DNA from: Jeotgalibacillus soli
GTDB lineage: Bacteria; Bacillota; Bacilli; Bacillales; Jeotgalibacillaceae
DNA: 64,000 nucleotides
Direction: 5' to 3'
Assembly (NCBI RefSeq): GCF_000829435.1
Contig: NZ_JXRP01000018.1
Span: 310,001-374,000 of the forward strand
The notes under the pieces are model-generated. The model had not been told where the DNA came from. It made no database searches and saw nothing but the letters and a program-made list of their open reading frames with translations. This document shows positions 8,429-18,481 of the stretch, piece after piece (within the stretch, counting starts at the first letter, position 1; every line of letters begins with the position of its first letter). The translations under genes were made by a program, and so were the position numbers.

Positions 8429-8630
8429 GTGCGTATAGGGTTTTTATGATTTAGTTAAGGGTAAAGTTCCGGAATAAAAATAATTCCATCTTCGTGGAGA
8501 AACATTATAAATAACGTATAAAACAGCAGACCAGATCTCCTGTGCAGCCGGGGCTAGAAGAAAACTGAAACCGAGAGTAAACTCCCAATTTGATAAAACC
8601 TTAATTGGGGGGTCTCACTAAGAATGAGAG
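8429..8630 (+). mobile_element. Possible 5' fragment of a group II intron inserted in the IS
   Basis: Exactly where the transposase frame breaks (inside the codon after EVD), the sequence becomes GTGCGTATAGGG, a start of the GUGCG type that defines group II intron 5' ends. About 200 bases follow with many short inverted repeats (for example GGAAT/ATTCC at 8470-8488, CTTCG loops, and GATCTCC followed by a GC-rich stretch), consistent with domain I. No intron-encoded reverse transcriptase, domain V or 3' exon is visible. It would therefore be a truncated copy; its right limit is uncertain. Confidence 0.4.
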
Positions 8631-8707
8631 GGTTGAAAATAAATAGTAATGGGCATATAAATATTGATATAATGTAATCTTAAACCTAGTTTTCGGAGAG
8701 TGAAGAA

Positions 8708-9742
8708 ATGAAAAGATATTATTACCTAGATTATTTGCGTATTTATGCACTGCTCGCTGTTGTTACAATCCATGTATCAGCGTCTATAGTTTCAGCAAAT
8801 CCCCTTGAAACGGGAGAGCTTAGGTGGTTATCAGGTAATTTTTATGAAACACTAGCTCGAGCATCAGTACCGATTTTTGTCATGATCAGCGGTGCTCTTC
8901 TTTTAAATGACAGTCGGCCTCTTCCCACAAGTCAATTTTTAAAAAAACGTGTTAGTAAAATAGCGATACCCTTGCTGTTATGGAGTATATTATATTATTC
9001 AGCCGGTGCTTTTAGTAGTCGTTACATTTTTTCAATAGAAGATTTTATTGTTAAATTTTTAAATGGTTACATTATTTATCATTTATGGTTTATGTATATG
9101 ATTTTAGGTTTATATTTGATTACACCTTTAGTTAAGATTCTAGTGCAAAATGCAATAAAGAGAGATGTAGAATATTTTTTAGGACTATGGATATTAGCTT
9201 CGGTTGTTTTGAACTTCATGGAGTATCTTGTCGGCTATAGTTTGAACATTGAGCTATTTTTTGTGACAAATTATGTGGGCTATTTTGTCTTGGGGTATTA
9301 TTTGTTTAAATATCAATTGTCTAAGAAAAATATAATCTATTCCCAATTTTTTCTTGCGCTAGGTTTGCTGGGAACATTCTGTTTAACTTATTATGGTACA
9401 ATTTCAAATAATGGGGTATTTGACGATTATTGGTATGAGTATCATTCTATTACAGTCTTATTTTCTTCAGTGGGGATTTTCATATTATTTAAAGATATCT
9501 TGTTTAAATCGAAGCAAGATATGGATGACAAGCTTAAATGGTTTAGTCAAGCTAGCTTTGGTATTTATTTAGTACATGTTCTAGTTCTCAACTATCTTTA
9601 TTCTTTTATATTCGGTAAGGTTTGGAATAACCTTCATCCCATTATTGCAATTCCCGTAAATGTTGTAATAGCGATTATTATCAGTGCAATAATTACGATA
9701 ATCATTCAGAAAATACCAATCATAAAAAAGATGATTCCTTAA
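8708..9742 (+). CDS. Acyltransferase family 3 membrane protein
   Basis: A 344-residue integral membrane protein with about ten hydrophobic segments. The start RYYYLDYLRIYALLAVVTIHVS contains the conserved N-terminal Arg and the catalytic-type His of the acyltransferase-3 (OafA/WecH-like) family. A further match is ARASVPIFVMISGALLL. Members transfer acetyl or other acyl groups to cell-surface sugars or related acceptors. The ribosome binding site is GGAGAG. A promoter-like TTGATA / TAATCT pair lies about 40 bases upstream. It stands alone between the IS remnant and a terminator, so its substrate cannot be deduced. The A+T-rich base composition suggests a horizontally acquired accessory gene. 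Confidence 0.85.
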   Translation: MKRYYYLDYLRIYALLAVVTIHVSASIVSANPLETGELRWLSGNFYETLARASVPIFVMISGALLLNDSRPLPTSQFLKKRVSKIAIPLLLWSILYYSAGAFSSRYIFSIEDFIVKFLNGYIIYHLWFMYMILGLYLITPLVKILVQNAIKRDVEYFLGLWILASVVLNFMEYLVGYSLNIELFFVTNYVGYFVLGYYLFKYQLSKKNIIYSQFFLALGLLGTFCLTYYGTISNNGVFDDYWYEYHSITVLFSSVGIFILFKDILFKSKQDMDDKLKWFSQASFGIYLVHVLVLNYLYSFIFGKVWNNLHPIIAIPVNVVIAIIISAIITIIIQKIPIIKKMIP

Positions 9743-9892
9743 AAGAGAGTAGAAGGTTTCGGGTCAGTTTTTTCTAAAGCTTAGGAGCTCAGTTTTGAAG
9801 GAAAATGACACATAATCGCTTGAGCAAAAAAGTTTAGCAAATGGTCGCAACAGATTTTCCGATGATAAGAAAAACTGGTGGGTTTGTTGTCA

Positions 9893-9925
9893 ATGATGAT
9901 AGAAATGTTTCTATCATCGTTTTTA
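9893..9925 (+). terminator. Intrinsic terminator
   Basis: The perfect stem GATGATAGAAA / TTTCTATCATC with a tight loop is followed by GTTTTTA. It lies 150 bases after the acyltransferase gene. Confidence 0.75.
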
Positions 9926-10210
9926 CCTCATACTGATGAGCATTCAAAAATGATGTTTAAGCCTACTAGAAACCTTCAGAAGCCTTAAGCACAGTACATA
10001 AGCCCGTCTATTTGAGCTAAAAGAGTTTGAAAATCACATTGATGATGTACCGATGTTAATTATGCAAAAAGGGCGAGTAACGTTTCGGATATTGCTTCAA
10101 TCGATTGTTTTGAGTAAGAAAGGCACTATTTTAATAGCAAATATGATTTGATAAGTTTCGAGTGGTTTTTTTGTTTATATCAGCGAACAGTGCAATAAAA
10201 GAGCAACCAC
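9926..10210 (+). other. Gene-free interval
   Basis: No frame with a ribosome binding site was found. Short open stretches (for example around 10020-10130, reading FENHIDDVPMLIMQKGRV) hint at a decayed gene that I cannot identify. Confidence 0.3.
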
Positions 10211-10235
10211 GCCCGGTATTACTCTACCGGGCGCT
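10207..10235 (-). terminator. Hairpin overlapping the stop codon of the CDF gene
   Basis: The 8-bp GC-rich stem GCCCGGTA/TACCGGGC at 10211-10232 encloses the TAA stop (10219-10221 on the minus strand). The downstream T-run is weak and 12 bases away, so it may act as a 3' stabiliser more than as a classical terminator. Confidence 0.5.
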
Positions 10236-11187
10236 GTTTTATCCAATGGGTAATTTGATCGATCTCATCAAATTCAATGACAACATTGGATACTCCTTTT
10301 TGGGCAAAGATTAGGAGAGAGAGCCGATCTTTTAAATCATCTGCTTCTGCTATGGTCATCTTATGATCTACTTCTATTTCTGCCTCAACATGAAGAAGCT
10401 CTCCTTCTTTTATAACATTTAATCGCTGAATATCTGTGACAGCAGGGTTAGCTAAAAGAATGTCAGCAATATGCTGCCGCATTTCCTCATCCGTTTCCCC
10501 AATTGCCCCGCGCGCATTTTCAAGAAAAACTTTTCCGACTACGTAAAACATCATTAGACCAATGATGATAGAAACTATGCCTTCGATTTGAACAAAACCT
10601 GAAAAGTGGGCAATTACAACAGCCAGCATAGCAAGAATCCCACCAATCGTTGCTACTAAATCCTCCATAAAGACAAGTTTTGTTGCTGGTTTCGCACGCT
10701 TTAAGCTTCCAAAGCTTTTAGCCATCACTTGAATACCTTTTGCATCCTGCCCCGTTTCGTGCAGAACTTCCTTACCTGCCTTAAAGAGCACAAATAACTC
10801 CAATACAACGGCGATTCCAAGTACGCTTAAGCTAATTAAAAAACCGCTGCTTGCCTTCGGATGCAGGATATGATGGAGACCTTCCTTAATGGTTTCATAA
10901 GCTAAGATCCCGACTATAATAACAGCACCAAGACATACTAGATTGACTAGTCGGCCAAAGCCATTTGGAAAGCGATCTGTTGGAGATTTTTTTGATAATG
11001 CAGAACCAATAAAGACAAAAAACTGATTTGCTGCATCACCAAAGGAGTGCATCATTTCAGCGAACATTGCTACATTTCCAGTCAATAAAAAAGCACCAGC
11101 TTTCAAAACTCCAATAATTGTATTTACAACTGCGGCCAATAATGACGGTTTGTTTCCTTCTTTTAATAATGTGAAAAATTCACCCAT
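10219..11187 (-). CDS. Cation diffusion facilitator (CDF) family metal efflux protein
   Basis: A 322-residue protein with about six hydrophobic segments in the first 210 residues and a soluble C-terminal domain. The CDF signature is visible: AEMMHSFGDAANQF (the HxxxD metal site of helix 2) and EDLVATIGG of helix 5, which has the D of the second half-site. Such proteins export divalent metals (Zn, Fe, Mn, Co) in exchange for protons. The sequence more closely resembles the long-TM2/TM3 CDF subgroup annotated as cation transporters than CzcD, because no His-rich loop is present. It is monocistronic. The stop codon lies within the loop of a hairpin. Confidence 0.88.
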   Translation of the reverse strand: MGEFFTLLKEGNKPSLLAAVVNTIIGVLKAGAFLLTGNVAMFAEMMHSFGDAANQFFVFIGSALSKKSPTDRFPNGFGRLVNLVCLGAVIIVGILAYETIKEGLHHILHPKASSGFLISLSVLGIAVVLELFVLFKAGKEVLHETGQDAKGIQVMAKSFGSLKRAKPATKLVFMEDLVATIGGILAMLAVVIAHFSGFVQIEGIVSIIIGLMMFYVVGKVFLENARGAIGETDEEMRQHIADILLANPAVTDIQRLNVIKEGELLHVEAEIEVDHKMTIAEADDLKDRLSLLIFAQKGVSNVVIEFDEIDQITHWIKQRPVE

Positions 11188-11597
11188 AATACTCTTCCTC
11201 CTCCCGTATCATAATTTTTAATACCCAATTTTTCTTCCGGTTAGACAAAATTGAATAGAGAGTCAAAAATATTCCTACCCTATTTTACAAGTGGAATTGA
11301 TAACAATAGTCACCGGGTGTAACGAGGAAAAATGGAGAGGATAAACTATGTATTTATAATGATATAGTGGAGCAACTCAATAGAAAAAAAGAATTGAGAT
11401 AACTGAAAGTAAAACTAGACTATGTATAATGCCGGGAGAGAAATAGCTGAATTTTTTGAAGTAGGTTCGAAGATATTCTATTAAACCTACATCTCATCTT
11501 AGGGATTTTATTTTAGGAAATGTCAAACATATGACGTGCAAAATCAAACATACAAGAGATAAAATAGAGTTATTAACTATGTAAGGAGGAAATGCAG

Positions 11598-11888
11598 ATG
11601 ATCGTATTGGTTGCAAAGTATCAGTGTAAGCTGGGAAAAGGGGATGAAGTACAGTCCTACTTAAACGAAATAAAACCATATGTAGAAGAACACGAAAAGG
11701 GTTGTACTGTTTATTTGGCGAATCGTTCAGTAGATGATCAGGACGCATTTTTACTTTATGAACAATATATTGACGAAGCAGCACTCGAGGCTCATCGTGA
11801 AACCCCACATTTCAAAGAAATTATTGAAGGTAAAGTTATTCCTTTATTAGAAAAACGTGAAAGAGAAGTGTTTACGCTGGTTGAGTAA
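11598..11888 (+). CDS. Antibiotic biosynthesis monooxygenase (ABM) domain protein
   Basis: A 96-residue protein with the ferredoxin-like ABM fold pattern: MIVLVAKYQCKLGKGDEVQSYL, then HEKGCTVYLANRSVDDQDAFLLYEQYIDEAALEAHRETPHFKEI. The last segment is the diagnostic EQY..AHR.TPHF motif. Relatives (YgiN-like) are small quinone- or polyketide-related monooxygenases or have unknown roles. The start at 11598 is preferred over 11592 because AAGGAGG (11583-11589) is 8 bases away. It is monocistronic, with a terminator after it. Confidence 0.85.
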   Translation: MIVLVAKYQCKLGKGDEVQSYLNEIKPYVEEHEKGCTVYLANRSVDDQDAFLLYEQYIDEAALEAHRETPHFKEIIEGKVIPLLEKREREVFTLVE

Positions 11889-11921
11889 AGAAATAACAGA
11901 ACGAGCCTTTATAAAGAAAAG

Positions 11922-11957
11922 TAAAACCCTTAGCAAATAATGGCTAAGGGTTTTTTA
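11922..11957 (+). terminator. Intrinsic terminator after the ABM gene
   Basis: The 12-bp stem AAAACCCTTAGC / GCTAAGGGTTTT is followed by a T-run. Confidence 0.88.
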
Positions 11958-12276
11958 GGTTTTAAAAAAATAATGCTAAAACAATCAAAATTCTCTTTTA
12001 GGTAGACCTGTTATAATGCCTGTTAATCCTTCTTATTCTCCTTAAAGGCAAAAAAGGAAGCGCACCATATGGAAAAAGAAAAATATTATTCGTGATTCTC
12101 AATGTATGAACAATGATTATAAACGATGATTTATAACAAAATGGAGTGGGACGAAATAAAGAGTAATCTGTCGTGAAGAGAAATTAAGTGGCTGCAGAGA
12201 AAGAGGAAAAAAGACATCGCTGTTTTTCTGTAAGTAGGAATAGAAAGTGGACAAACTGCGTAGAGTTAGACAGAGT
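11958..12276 (+). other. Gene-free interval
   Basis: About 320 A+T-rich bases without a frame that has both a start and a ribosome binding site. Nothing recognisable was seen. Confidence 0.5.
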
Positions 12277-12305
12277 GAAAAACCGGCAATATGCCGGCTT
12301 TTCGA
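12277..12305 (-). terminator. lexA terminator
   Basis: Read on the minus strand, AAAAGCCGGCATATTGCCGG forms a 9-bp stem followed by TTTTTCAC. It lies just after the lexA stop. Confidence 0.85.
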
Positions 12306-12309
12306 TTCG

Positions 12310-12930
12310 TTAGTGAACCTGGCGATAAACGCCGATGACTTTCCCTAGTATACTAACATTCTTCAATATGATTGGTGCCATAGAAGAGTTCTCAGGCTGC
12401 AATCGGAAATAGTTTTGTTCTTTAAAGAACCGTTTAACAGTTGCTTCTTCATCCTCCGTCATGGCTACAACAATATCTCCGTTATTTGCAGACTGCTGCT
12501 GTCGCACGATAACAAAGTCACCATCAAGAATCCCAGCTTCAATCATGGAATCTCCCATAATTTCAAGCATAAACACATTATCATCAGATGAAGCAAGACG
12601 CTCAGGTAGAGGAAAATACTCTTCAACATTTTCAATCGCTGTAATCGGCGAGCCTGCTGTAACTTTACCAACTAAAGGAACATTCACAACATTTTGTGTT
12701 GGGATATGGTCTGCGTCAAGGTTTAGCACTTCGATGGCACGTGGCTTCGTAGGATCACGGCGAATAAGGCCTTTACTTTCCAAACGAGCAAGGTGACCGT
12801 GTACGGTTGAGCTGGAAGCTAATCCAACAGCCATTCCGATTTCTCGTACGGAAGGAGGGTATCCTTTTTCACGAACTTCCTGCTTGATAAAATCGAGTAT
12901 ATCAAGCTGTCTTTTTGATAATTTCTTCAT
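12310..12930 (-). CDS. lexA: SOS repressor LexA
   Basis: A 206-residue protein from the ATG after GAGAGGTG. A longer frame to 12960 exists but lacks a ribosome binding site. Residues 1-65 form the winged helix ([31 protein letters not shown]). The Ala92-Gly93 cleavage site is in TAGSP, and the self-cleavage dyad is Ser128 in GDSM and Lys166 in ATVKRF. LexA represses DNA-damage genes until RecA filaments trigger autocleavage. It is divergent from yneA. Its promoter (TTGTAT, 17 bp, TATACT) overlaps an SOS box, so it is autoregulated. Confidence 0.98.
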   Translation of the reverse strand: MKKLSKRQLDILDFIKQEVREKGYPPSVREIGMAVGLASSSTVHGHLARLESKGLIRRDPTKPRAIEVLNLDADHIPTQNVVNVPLVGKVTAGSPITAIENVEEYFPLPERLASSDDNVFMLEIMGDSMIEAGILDGDFVIVRQQQSANNGDIVVAMTEDEEATVKRFFKEQNYFRLQPENSSMAPIILKNVSILGKVIGVYRQVH

Positions 12931-12971
12931 GGGAGCACCTCTCTCTTTTCTAGTCTCCAAATCTTACCGTT

Positions 12972-13000
12972 AGTATAGCATGTGATTTTTAAAAATACAA
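12972..13000 (-). promoter_or_regulatory. lexA promoter
   Basis: On the minus strand, -35 TTGTAT (13000-12995) and -10 TATACT (12977-12972) are separated by 17 bases. The SOS box at 12998-13011 overlaps the -35. Confidence 0.7.
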
Positions 13001-13011
13001 ACATAAGTTCG
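12998..13011. promoter_or_regulatory. SOS (LexA) box 1
   Basis: CAAACATAAGTTCG matches the Bacillus consensus CGAACATATGTTCG at 12 of 14 positions. It is placed to block lexA transcription. Confidence 0.75.
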
Positions 13012-13021
13012 AATTTTTCAC

Positions 13022-13051
13022 TTGACCCGAAACAAATGTTCGGTTTATACT
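13022..13051 (+). promoter_or_regulatory. yneA promoter
   Basis: The -35 TTGACC (13022-13027) and -10 TATACT (13046-13051) are separated by 18 bases, and a LexA box lies inside the spacer. Start of the yneA-yneB-ynzC transcript. Confidence 0.75.
13029..13042. promoter_or_regulatory. SOS (LexA) box 2
   Basis: GAAACAAATGTTCG lies between the -35 and -10 of the yneA promoter and has an intact GTTCG half-site. Confidence 0.72.
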
Positions 13052-13065
13052 TAAAACAGAAAACA

Positions 13066-13079
13066 CGAACACACATTCG
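13066..13079. promoter_or_regulatory. SOS (LexA) box 3
   Basis: CGAACACACATTCG lies just downstream of the yneA promoter, with one perfect CGAAC half and ATTCG in the other. With boxes 1 and 2 it gives three operators in about 80 bases. Confidence 0.75.
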
Positions 13080-13095
13080 ATGGGGGGATTGTAAC

Positions 13096-14105
<1,010 letters not shown>

Positions 14106-14194
14106 ATAGGCAGTTTCCTTGTCATGCTTGAATATTTTTAGTACGATGTCGGTACGTATAGTCGATTAATCATCGGCAGAAAGGACGTAATTTT

Positions 14195-14428
14195 ATGTTA
14201 CCGAAAGAAAAAATGGATCGTATTAATGTATTATCAGCTAAATCAAAGACAGAGGGTTTGTCTAATGAAGAAATAATAGAACAGCAATCGTTACGACAGG
14301 AGTATCTAGCTGCTTTTAGAGGATCAATGAAGCAAACGATAGAAGGTGTAAGAGTGTTTGATCCAAATGGTGAAGAGGTTACCCCGAAAAAATTGCGTGA
14401 AGTGCAAAAAAGTAATCGACTTCATTAA
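14195..14428 (+). CDS. ynzC: YnzC (DUF896 / UPF0291) family protein
   Basis: A 77-residue protein behind an AAAGGA site. It shows the family start MDRINVLSAKSKTEGLSNEE, followed by QQSLRQEYLAAFRGSMK, a helical hairpin. It is the third gene of the SOS operon in Bacillus. The biochemical function is unknown. The C-terminus (RVFDPNGEEVTPKKLREVQ) is intact and near usual family length. Confidence 0.93.
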   Translation: MLPKEKMDRINVLSAKSKTEGLSNEEIIEQQSLRQEYLAAFRGSMKQTIEGVRVFDPNGEEVTPKKLREVQKSNRLH

Positions 14429-14467
14429 GTTCTTAAAGGCTCACCAAAGCCTAGCCTCTATAGCTTT

Positions 14468-14503
14468 AAAAAAGAAGTCTTATTCTGAAGGCTTCTTTTT
14501 TTA
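14468..14503 (+). terminator. Terminator of the yneA operon
   Basis: The stem AAGAAGTC/GGCTTCTT with loop TTATTCTGAA is followed by a T-run. Confidence 0.8.
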
Positions 14504-14762
14504 TACCTAAAGCATAGAGGACGACAATTTGCACGGTTGGTAATTAAGGGTTTTTCAAGCCGTTCGAATGAAGATTGAGCTTTCATGATGATTATGTGAA
14601 TGAATATTTGTTAAATCAATATAAATTTTGATTATTTCCTTAATTTACTCTGGATTTTTACGCAGTGCATTGGGTATAGTGAAAAGATAAGATGTTTGTA
14701 CATCTTGTCTATTTTACGTACAATAGAAAAAGTATTTATGATGTTTAGAGAGGATGTTTTTA

Positions 14763-16760
14763 ATGTTCAACGCAAAAGACCAGCTAGCGATCAATACAAT
14801 TCGTACGTTATCAATTGATGCAATTGATAAAGCGAACTCCGGCCACCCGGGACTTCCAATGGGTGCAGCTCCATTTGCTTATACACTATGGACTCGTTTT
14901 ATGAATCATAATCCTAAAAATCCTGAGTGGTTTAACCGTGATCGTTTTGTTCTTTCTGCTGGACACGGCTCAATGCTTTTATACAGTCTGCTTCACTTAT
15001 CAGGTTACGATTTACCCATGGAGGAAATTAAAAACTTCCGTCAATGGGGATCTAAAACACCTGGACACCCTGAGTATAAACATACAGCTGGTGTAGAAGC
15101 AACAACAGGTCCACTAGGACAAGGAGTTGGAATGGCTGTTGGTATGGCGATGGCGGAACGCCATTTAGCTGCTAAATTCAACCGTGAAGGGCATGATATT
15201 GTTGATCATTATACATATACATTGTGTGGTGATGGGGACTTAATGGAAGGAGTTTCTGCTGAAGCTGCTTCACTAGCAGGTCACTTAAAGCTGGACAAGC
15301 TTGTTGTATTGTATGATTCCAACGATATTTCACTTGATGGAGATTTAGATCGTTCTTTCTCTGAAAGTGTTCAAAAGCGTTTTGAATCTTATAACTGGCA
15401 ATACATCCGTGTCAATGATGGAAATGATGTTGGTGAGGTTGCAGATGCAATTAAAGCAGCAAAAGAGGACAAAACTCGTCCGACGATGATTGAAATTAAA
15501 ACAGTGATCGGATTCGGCTCAAGTAATGCAGGCACTTCGAAAGTACACGGGGCACCGCTTGGATCTGCTGAAACCGTCCTTACTAAAGAAGCCTATAAGT
15601 GGGCATATGAAGAAGCGTTCCACGTTCCAAGCGAAGTGTATGAGCGTTTTGCTGAATTTGCACAAGAAAATGGTTCAAAAGAAGAGAAGGCGTGGAATGA
15701 TCGCTTCGAAGCCTACCGTTCTGCATATCCAGAGCTTGCTTCTGACCTTTTAGCTGCAATTAACGGCACTCTCCCTGAAGGATGGGAACAAACTCTTCCT
15801 GTCTATGAAGAAGGAAAGAGCCTGGCAAGCCGAGCATCATCCGGTGAAGCAGTGAATGCATTGGCAAAATCTGTTCCTACATTATTTGGAGGCTCTGCTG
15901 ACCTTGCAGGCTCGAATAACACGATGATGAAGGAAGAAGGAGACTTCACAGCAGAAACACCAGCAGGTCGCAATATCTGGTTTGGTGTGCGTGAATTCGC
16001 TATGGGTGCTGCCCTAAATGGTATGGCGCTTCACGGAGGCGTAAATGTATACGGAGGAACATTCTTCGTATTTAGTGATTATGTTCGTCCTGCAGTCCGT
16101 TTATCTGCTCTAATGGGACTTCCTGTAACTTATGTGTTCACACATGACAGCATTGCGGTTGGTGAAGACGGCCCGACACATGAACCAGTTGAACAACTTC
16201 CAGCACTTCGCGCAATGCCTAACCTGTCTGTTGTGCGTCCTGCAGATGGAAATGAAACAGCAGCAGCTTGGAGATTGTCTCTTGAAGCGACTGATCATCC
16301 AACTGTGCTGGTATTAACTCGTCAAAACCTAAAAACACTGCCTGACACAGACAAAAATGCATATGAAGGCGTGAAAAAAGGAGCATATGTAGTATCTCCT
16401 GCGCAAAAAGAAACTCCGGATGCGCTACTTTTAGCTACAGGCTCTGAGGTTGGTCTTGCTTATGAAGCACAGCAGGCGCTAAAAGAAGAAAATATTGACG
16501 TAGCGGTTGTATCGATGCCTTCATGGGATCGTTTTGAAAAACAGTCGAAGGAATACAAAGACTCGGTCCTTCCTCCAGCTGTAAAAAAACGCCTTGGTAT
16601 CGAAATGGCTACTCCACTTGGCTGGGAGCGTTACACGGGGGATGAAGGAGATGTGCTTGGTATTACGACATTTGGCGCATCTGCACCAGGAGCAACCGTT
16701 CTTGAAGAGTACGGATTCAGCGTAAGCAATGTCGTTTCAAGACTAAAAGCAATTCTCTAA
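14763..16760 (+). CDS. tkt: Transketolase
   Basis: A 665-residue thiamine-diphosphate enzyme of the pentose phosphate pathway that moves two-carbon ketol units between sugar phosphates. The ThDP-binding segment is CGDGDLMEG to [11 protein letters not shown] (about residues 155-190). N-terminal [12 protein letters not shown], the GHGSMLLY loop and the pyrimidine-domain stretch [17 protein letters not shown] are typical. ATG 14763 is chosen because GAGAGG is suitably spaced from it; ATG 14754 overlaps that site. A promoter is likely in the 260-base gap before it. It is the usual neighbour of ynzC in Bacillus. Confidence 0.97.
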   Translation: MFNAKDQLAINTIRTLSIDAIDKANSGHPGLPMGAAPFAYTLWTRFMNHNPKNPEWFNRDRFVLSAGHGSMLLYSLLHLSGYDLPMEEIKNFRQWGSKTPGHPEYKHTAGVEATTGPLGQGVGMAVGMAMAERHLAAKFNREGHDIVDHYTYTLCGDGDLMEGVSAEAASLAGHLKLDKLVVLYDSNDISLDGDLDRSFSESVQKRFESYNWQYIRVNDGNDVGEVADAIKAAKEDKTRPTMIEIKTVIGFGSSNAGTSKVHGAPLGSAETVLTKEAYKWAYEEAFHVPSEVYERFAEFAQENGSKEEKAWNDRFEAYRSAYPELASDLLAAINGTLPEGWEQTLPVYEEGKSLASRASSGEAVNALAKSVPTLFGGSADLAGSNNTMMKEEGDFTAETPAGRNIWFGVREFAMGAALNGMALHGGVNVYGGTFFVFSDYVRPAVRLSALMGLPVTYVFTHDSIAVGEDGPTHEPVEQLPALRAMPNLSVVRPADGNETAAAWRLSLEATDHPTVLVLTRQNLKTLPDTDKNAYEGVKKGAYVVSPAQKETPDALLLATGSEVGLAYEAQQALKEENIDVAVVSMPSWDRFEKQSKEYKDSVLPPAVKKRLGIEMATPLGWERYTGDEGDVLGITTFGASAPGATVLEEYGFSVSNVVSRLKAIL

Positions 16761-16791
16761 AAAAGAAATTTACAATACAATTAATTGAATG

Positions 16792-16893
16792 AAGCTGTCA
16801 ACAGCGTTTATTGTTTACATACTGGAAAAGCGGACAGTCCGCATAATTGGACCAGATGTATAAGATTTAAACGCTTGTTGTCAGCTTTATTTT
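16792..16893 (+). repeat. Long imperfect palindrome between tkt and the GNAT gene
   Basis: The outer arms 16792-16810 and about 16868-16886 pair over 18-19 positions with one mismatch and one bulge. Inside are a second pair (TTTACATACTGG with CCAGATGTATA) and a central perfect hairpin (GCGGACAGTCCGC, 16830-16842). A T-rich stretch follows. It could be an elaborate tkt terminator, a 5' leader of the next gene or a miniature mobile element. Confidence 0.7.
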
Positions 16894-16913
16894 CTGTGAG
16901 GTGATCCATAGAT

Positions 16914-17384
16914 TTGCTTACGTTCCGGGAAATTACAGAGGATAAAGCATACTGGCATCCATATTTGTATTTAGCTGATGATGCTCATGAAGATGTCCGG
17001 CAATATGCCGAGCAAGGCTTTCTTTTTGTATTTGAGGATTCAGGAGAGCCGGTCGGTGTGATGCTGCTTATCCCACAAAATGCAGCAGTGCTGGAAATAA
17101 AAAATATAGGGCTGCTAGATAAAGCGCGAGGTAAAGGTTTTGGCCGACAGATGATTGAAGTGGCCATAGAAACAGCTAAGGATCGCGGTTATCGAACACT
17201 TGAAGTAGGCACGGCGAACAGCAGCATCGACAATCTTATTTTTTATCAAAAAGTGGGATTTCGAATGGCTGCCGTTAAACAGAACTATTTTGTTAAGTAT
17301 GATCCTCCCGTATATGAAAACGGCATTTATGGAAAAGATATGATTGTTTTTCGGATGGAACTCGTTTCTAGTGAAAAAGAATGA
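16914..17384 (+). CDS. GNAT-family N-acetyltransferase
   Basis: A 156-residue protein from a TTG at 16914, 6 bases after GAGGTGATC. The GNAT core is clear: LEIKNIGLLDKARGKGFGRQMI (motif A, acetyl-CoA pyrophosphate loop RGKGFG) and LEVGTANSSIDNLIFYQKVGF (motif B). The acceptor is unknown. It occupies the place between tkt and yneF where B. subtilis has sirA, but shows no similarity to SirA. Transcription is probably influenced by the large palindrome just ahead of it. Confidence 0.88.
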   Translation: MLTFREITEDKAYWHPYLYLADDAHEDVRQYAEQGFLFVFEDSGEPVGVMLLIPQNAAVLEIKNIGLLDKARGKGFGRQMIEVAIETAKDRGYRTLEVGTANSSIDNLIFYQKVGFRMAAVKQNYFVKYDPPVYENGIYGKDMIVFRMELVSSEKE

Positions 17385-17475
17385 TTAGAAGTGTCGCAAA
17401 AGGAAAGAAAAGATTGTATAATCTTTCATGTTCTTGTACACTTTTATATAGAAAGATTAAGGAGGAAAGAAACAC

Positions 17476-17694
17476 ATGACTTGGCTTGCTTACGTACTAA
17501 TTGCCGTTGCATTGCTAGCAGGGATTGCAATTGGATTTTTCATCGCAAGAAAATACATGATGAACTATCTAAAGAAAAACCCGCCAATTAATGAGCAGAT
17601 GCTTCGTATGATGATGATGCAAATGGGAATGAAACCATCCCAAAAGAAGATCAATCAGATGATGAGCGCAATGAGTAAACAACAACAAAAATAA
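17476..17694 (+). CDS. yneF: YneF (UPF0154) small membrane protein
   Basis: A 72-residue protein with one N-terminal transmembrane helix ([26 protein letters not shown]) and a basic, Met-rich C-terminus ([26 protein letters not shown]), the hallmark of the UPF0154 family. The ribosome binding site is AAGGAGG. It is conserved beside tkt across Bacillus; the function is unknown. Confidence 0.95.
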   Translation: MTWLAYVLIAVALLAGIAIGFFIARKYMMNYLKKNPPINEQMLRMMMMQMGMKPSQKKINQMMSAMSKQQQK

Positions 17695-17851
17695 ATCGTT
17701 CCCATAGGGTTTATTTTTCCTCATATCGACAATAAATGCTTCTTTCTATTGAGTAATACAGTAGAGAGGAGTATTTTTTTGGGTTTGAAGTTGTGATAGA
17801 GGAGTTTTGGATCGCTCTATAGACAAGTACCAGGAAAAGAAAGAGAGTAAG

Positions 17852-18005
17852 CCCGATTATAAACGTTTCTTTAGTCATTTTAGCTGCTAGTGTACTATAC
17901 GTTCTTCTTCTTGAACCGCTTGGTTATGTGATCACAACCTTTTTATTTTTATTAGTTGGTTTCCAAGTGATCGATCGGGGAGGATGGCTAAAGTGTCCTA
18001 TTTGA
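17852..18005 (+). pseudogene. Fragment of a TctB-family tricarboxylate transporter subunit
   Basis: An open stretch reads NVSLVILAASVLYVLLLEPL then GYVITTFLFLLVGFQ, the recognisable PLGY..T.LFL motif of the small TctB subunit of tripartite tricarboxylate transporters. It has no start and is fused directly to an unrelated fragment near 17990, so it is a relic of a lost transporter. Confidence 0.55.
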
Positions 18006-18364
18006 AAATTACTCGTATATCCAAGCCTGTTTTTTGGATCGTTATGGGTCGCTTGATTATTTCTCCGATAATCGCCTTACTTATCATCTTTCTGTTTGGA
18101 TTATCAGGGATCACTGCACAGGCGCTATTTATAGCGAGTTCATTTCCGACGTCCCGAAACAGTGCTCTTCTTGCACTGGAATATAATAATTATCCAGAAT
18201 ACGCTTCCCAGGCGGTTCTGTTGACGACAATTCTTAGTAGTTTAACAGTTGCAGTCGTTGTTTATTTTTCAACAGTTCTTTTTTTAGAATATAAACTCAC
18301 TTCTCAAAAATTGACCGATGGCATTAAATTGATATTCATTTCAATAAAGGGATTTGAGAGTTAG
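17984..18364 (+). pseudogene. C-terminal fragment of an AEC (auxin efflux carrier) family transporter
   Basis: An open frame of 126 codons with four hydrophobic segments. IGR-like GRLIISPIIALLIIFLFGLS, QALFIASSFPTSRNSALLALEY and QAVLLTTILSSLT match the last third of AEC-family permeases, which are normally about 300-320 residues. The ATG that opens the frame sits in the fused TctB fragment, so this is a deletion product and not a functional gene. Confidence 0.65.
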
Positions 18365-18481
18365 TGTTGAATAACGATTGATAAACCAAAGTAAGCACAG
18401 AGGTTATATAATTGTTACTTTATTTTTGATCTATATCATCTTTTTAATGAAAGTAAAAAAATTAGGAGATGATTGATGATG

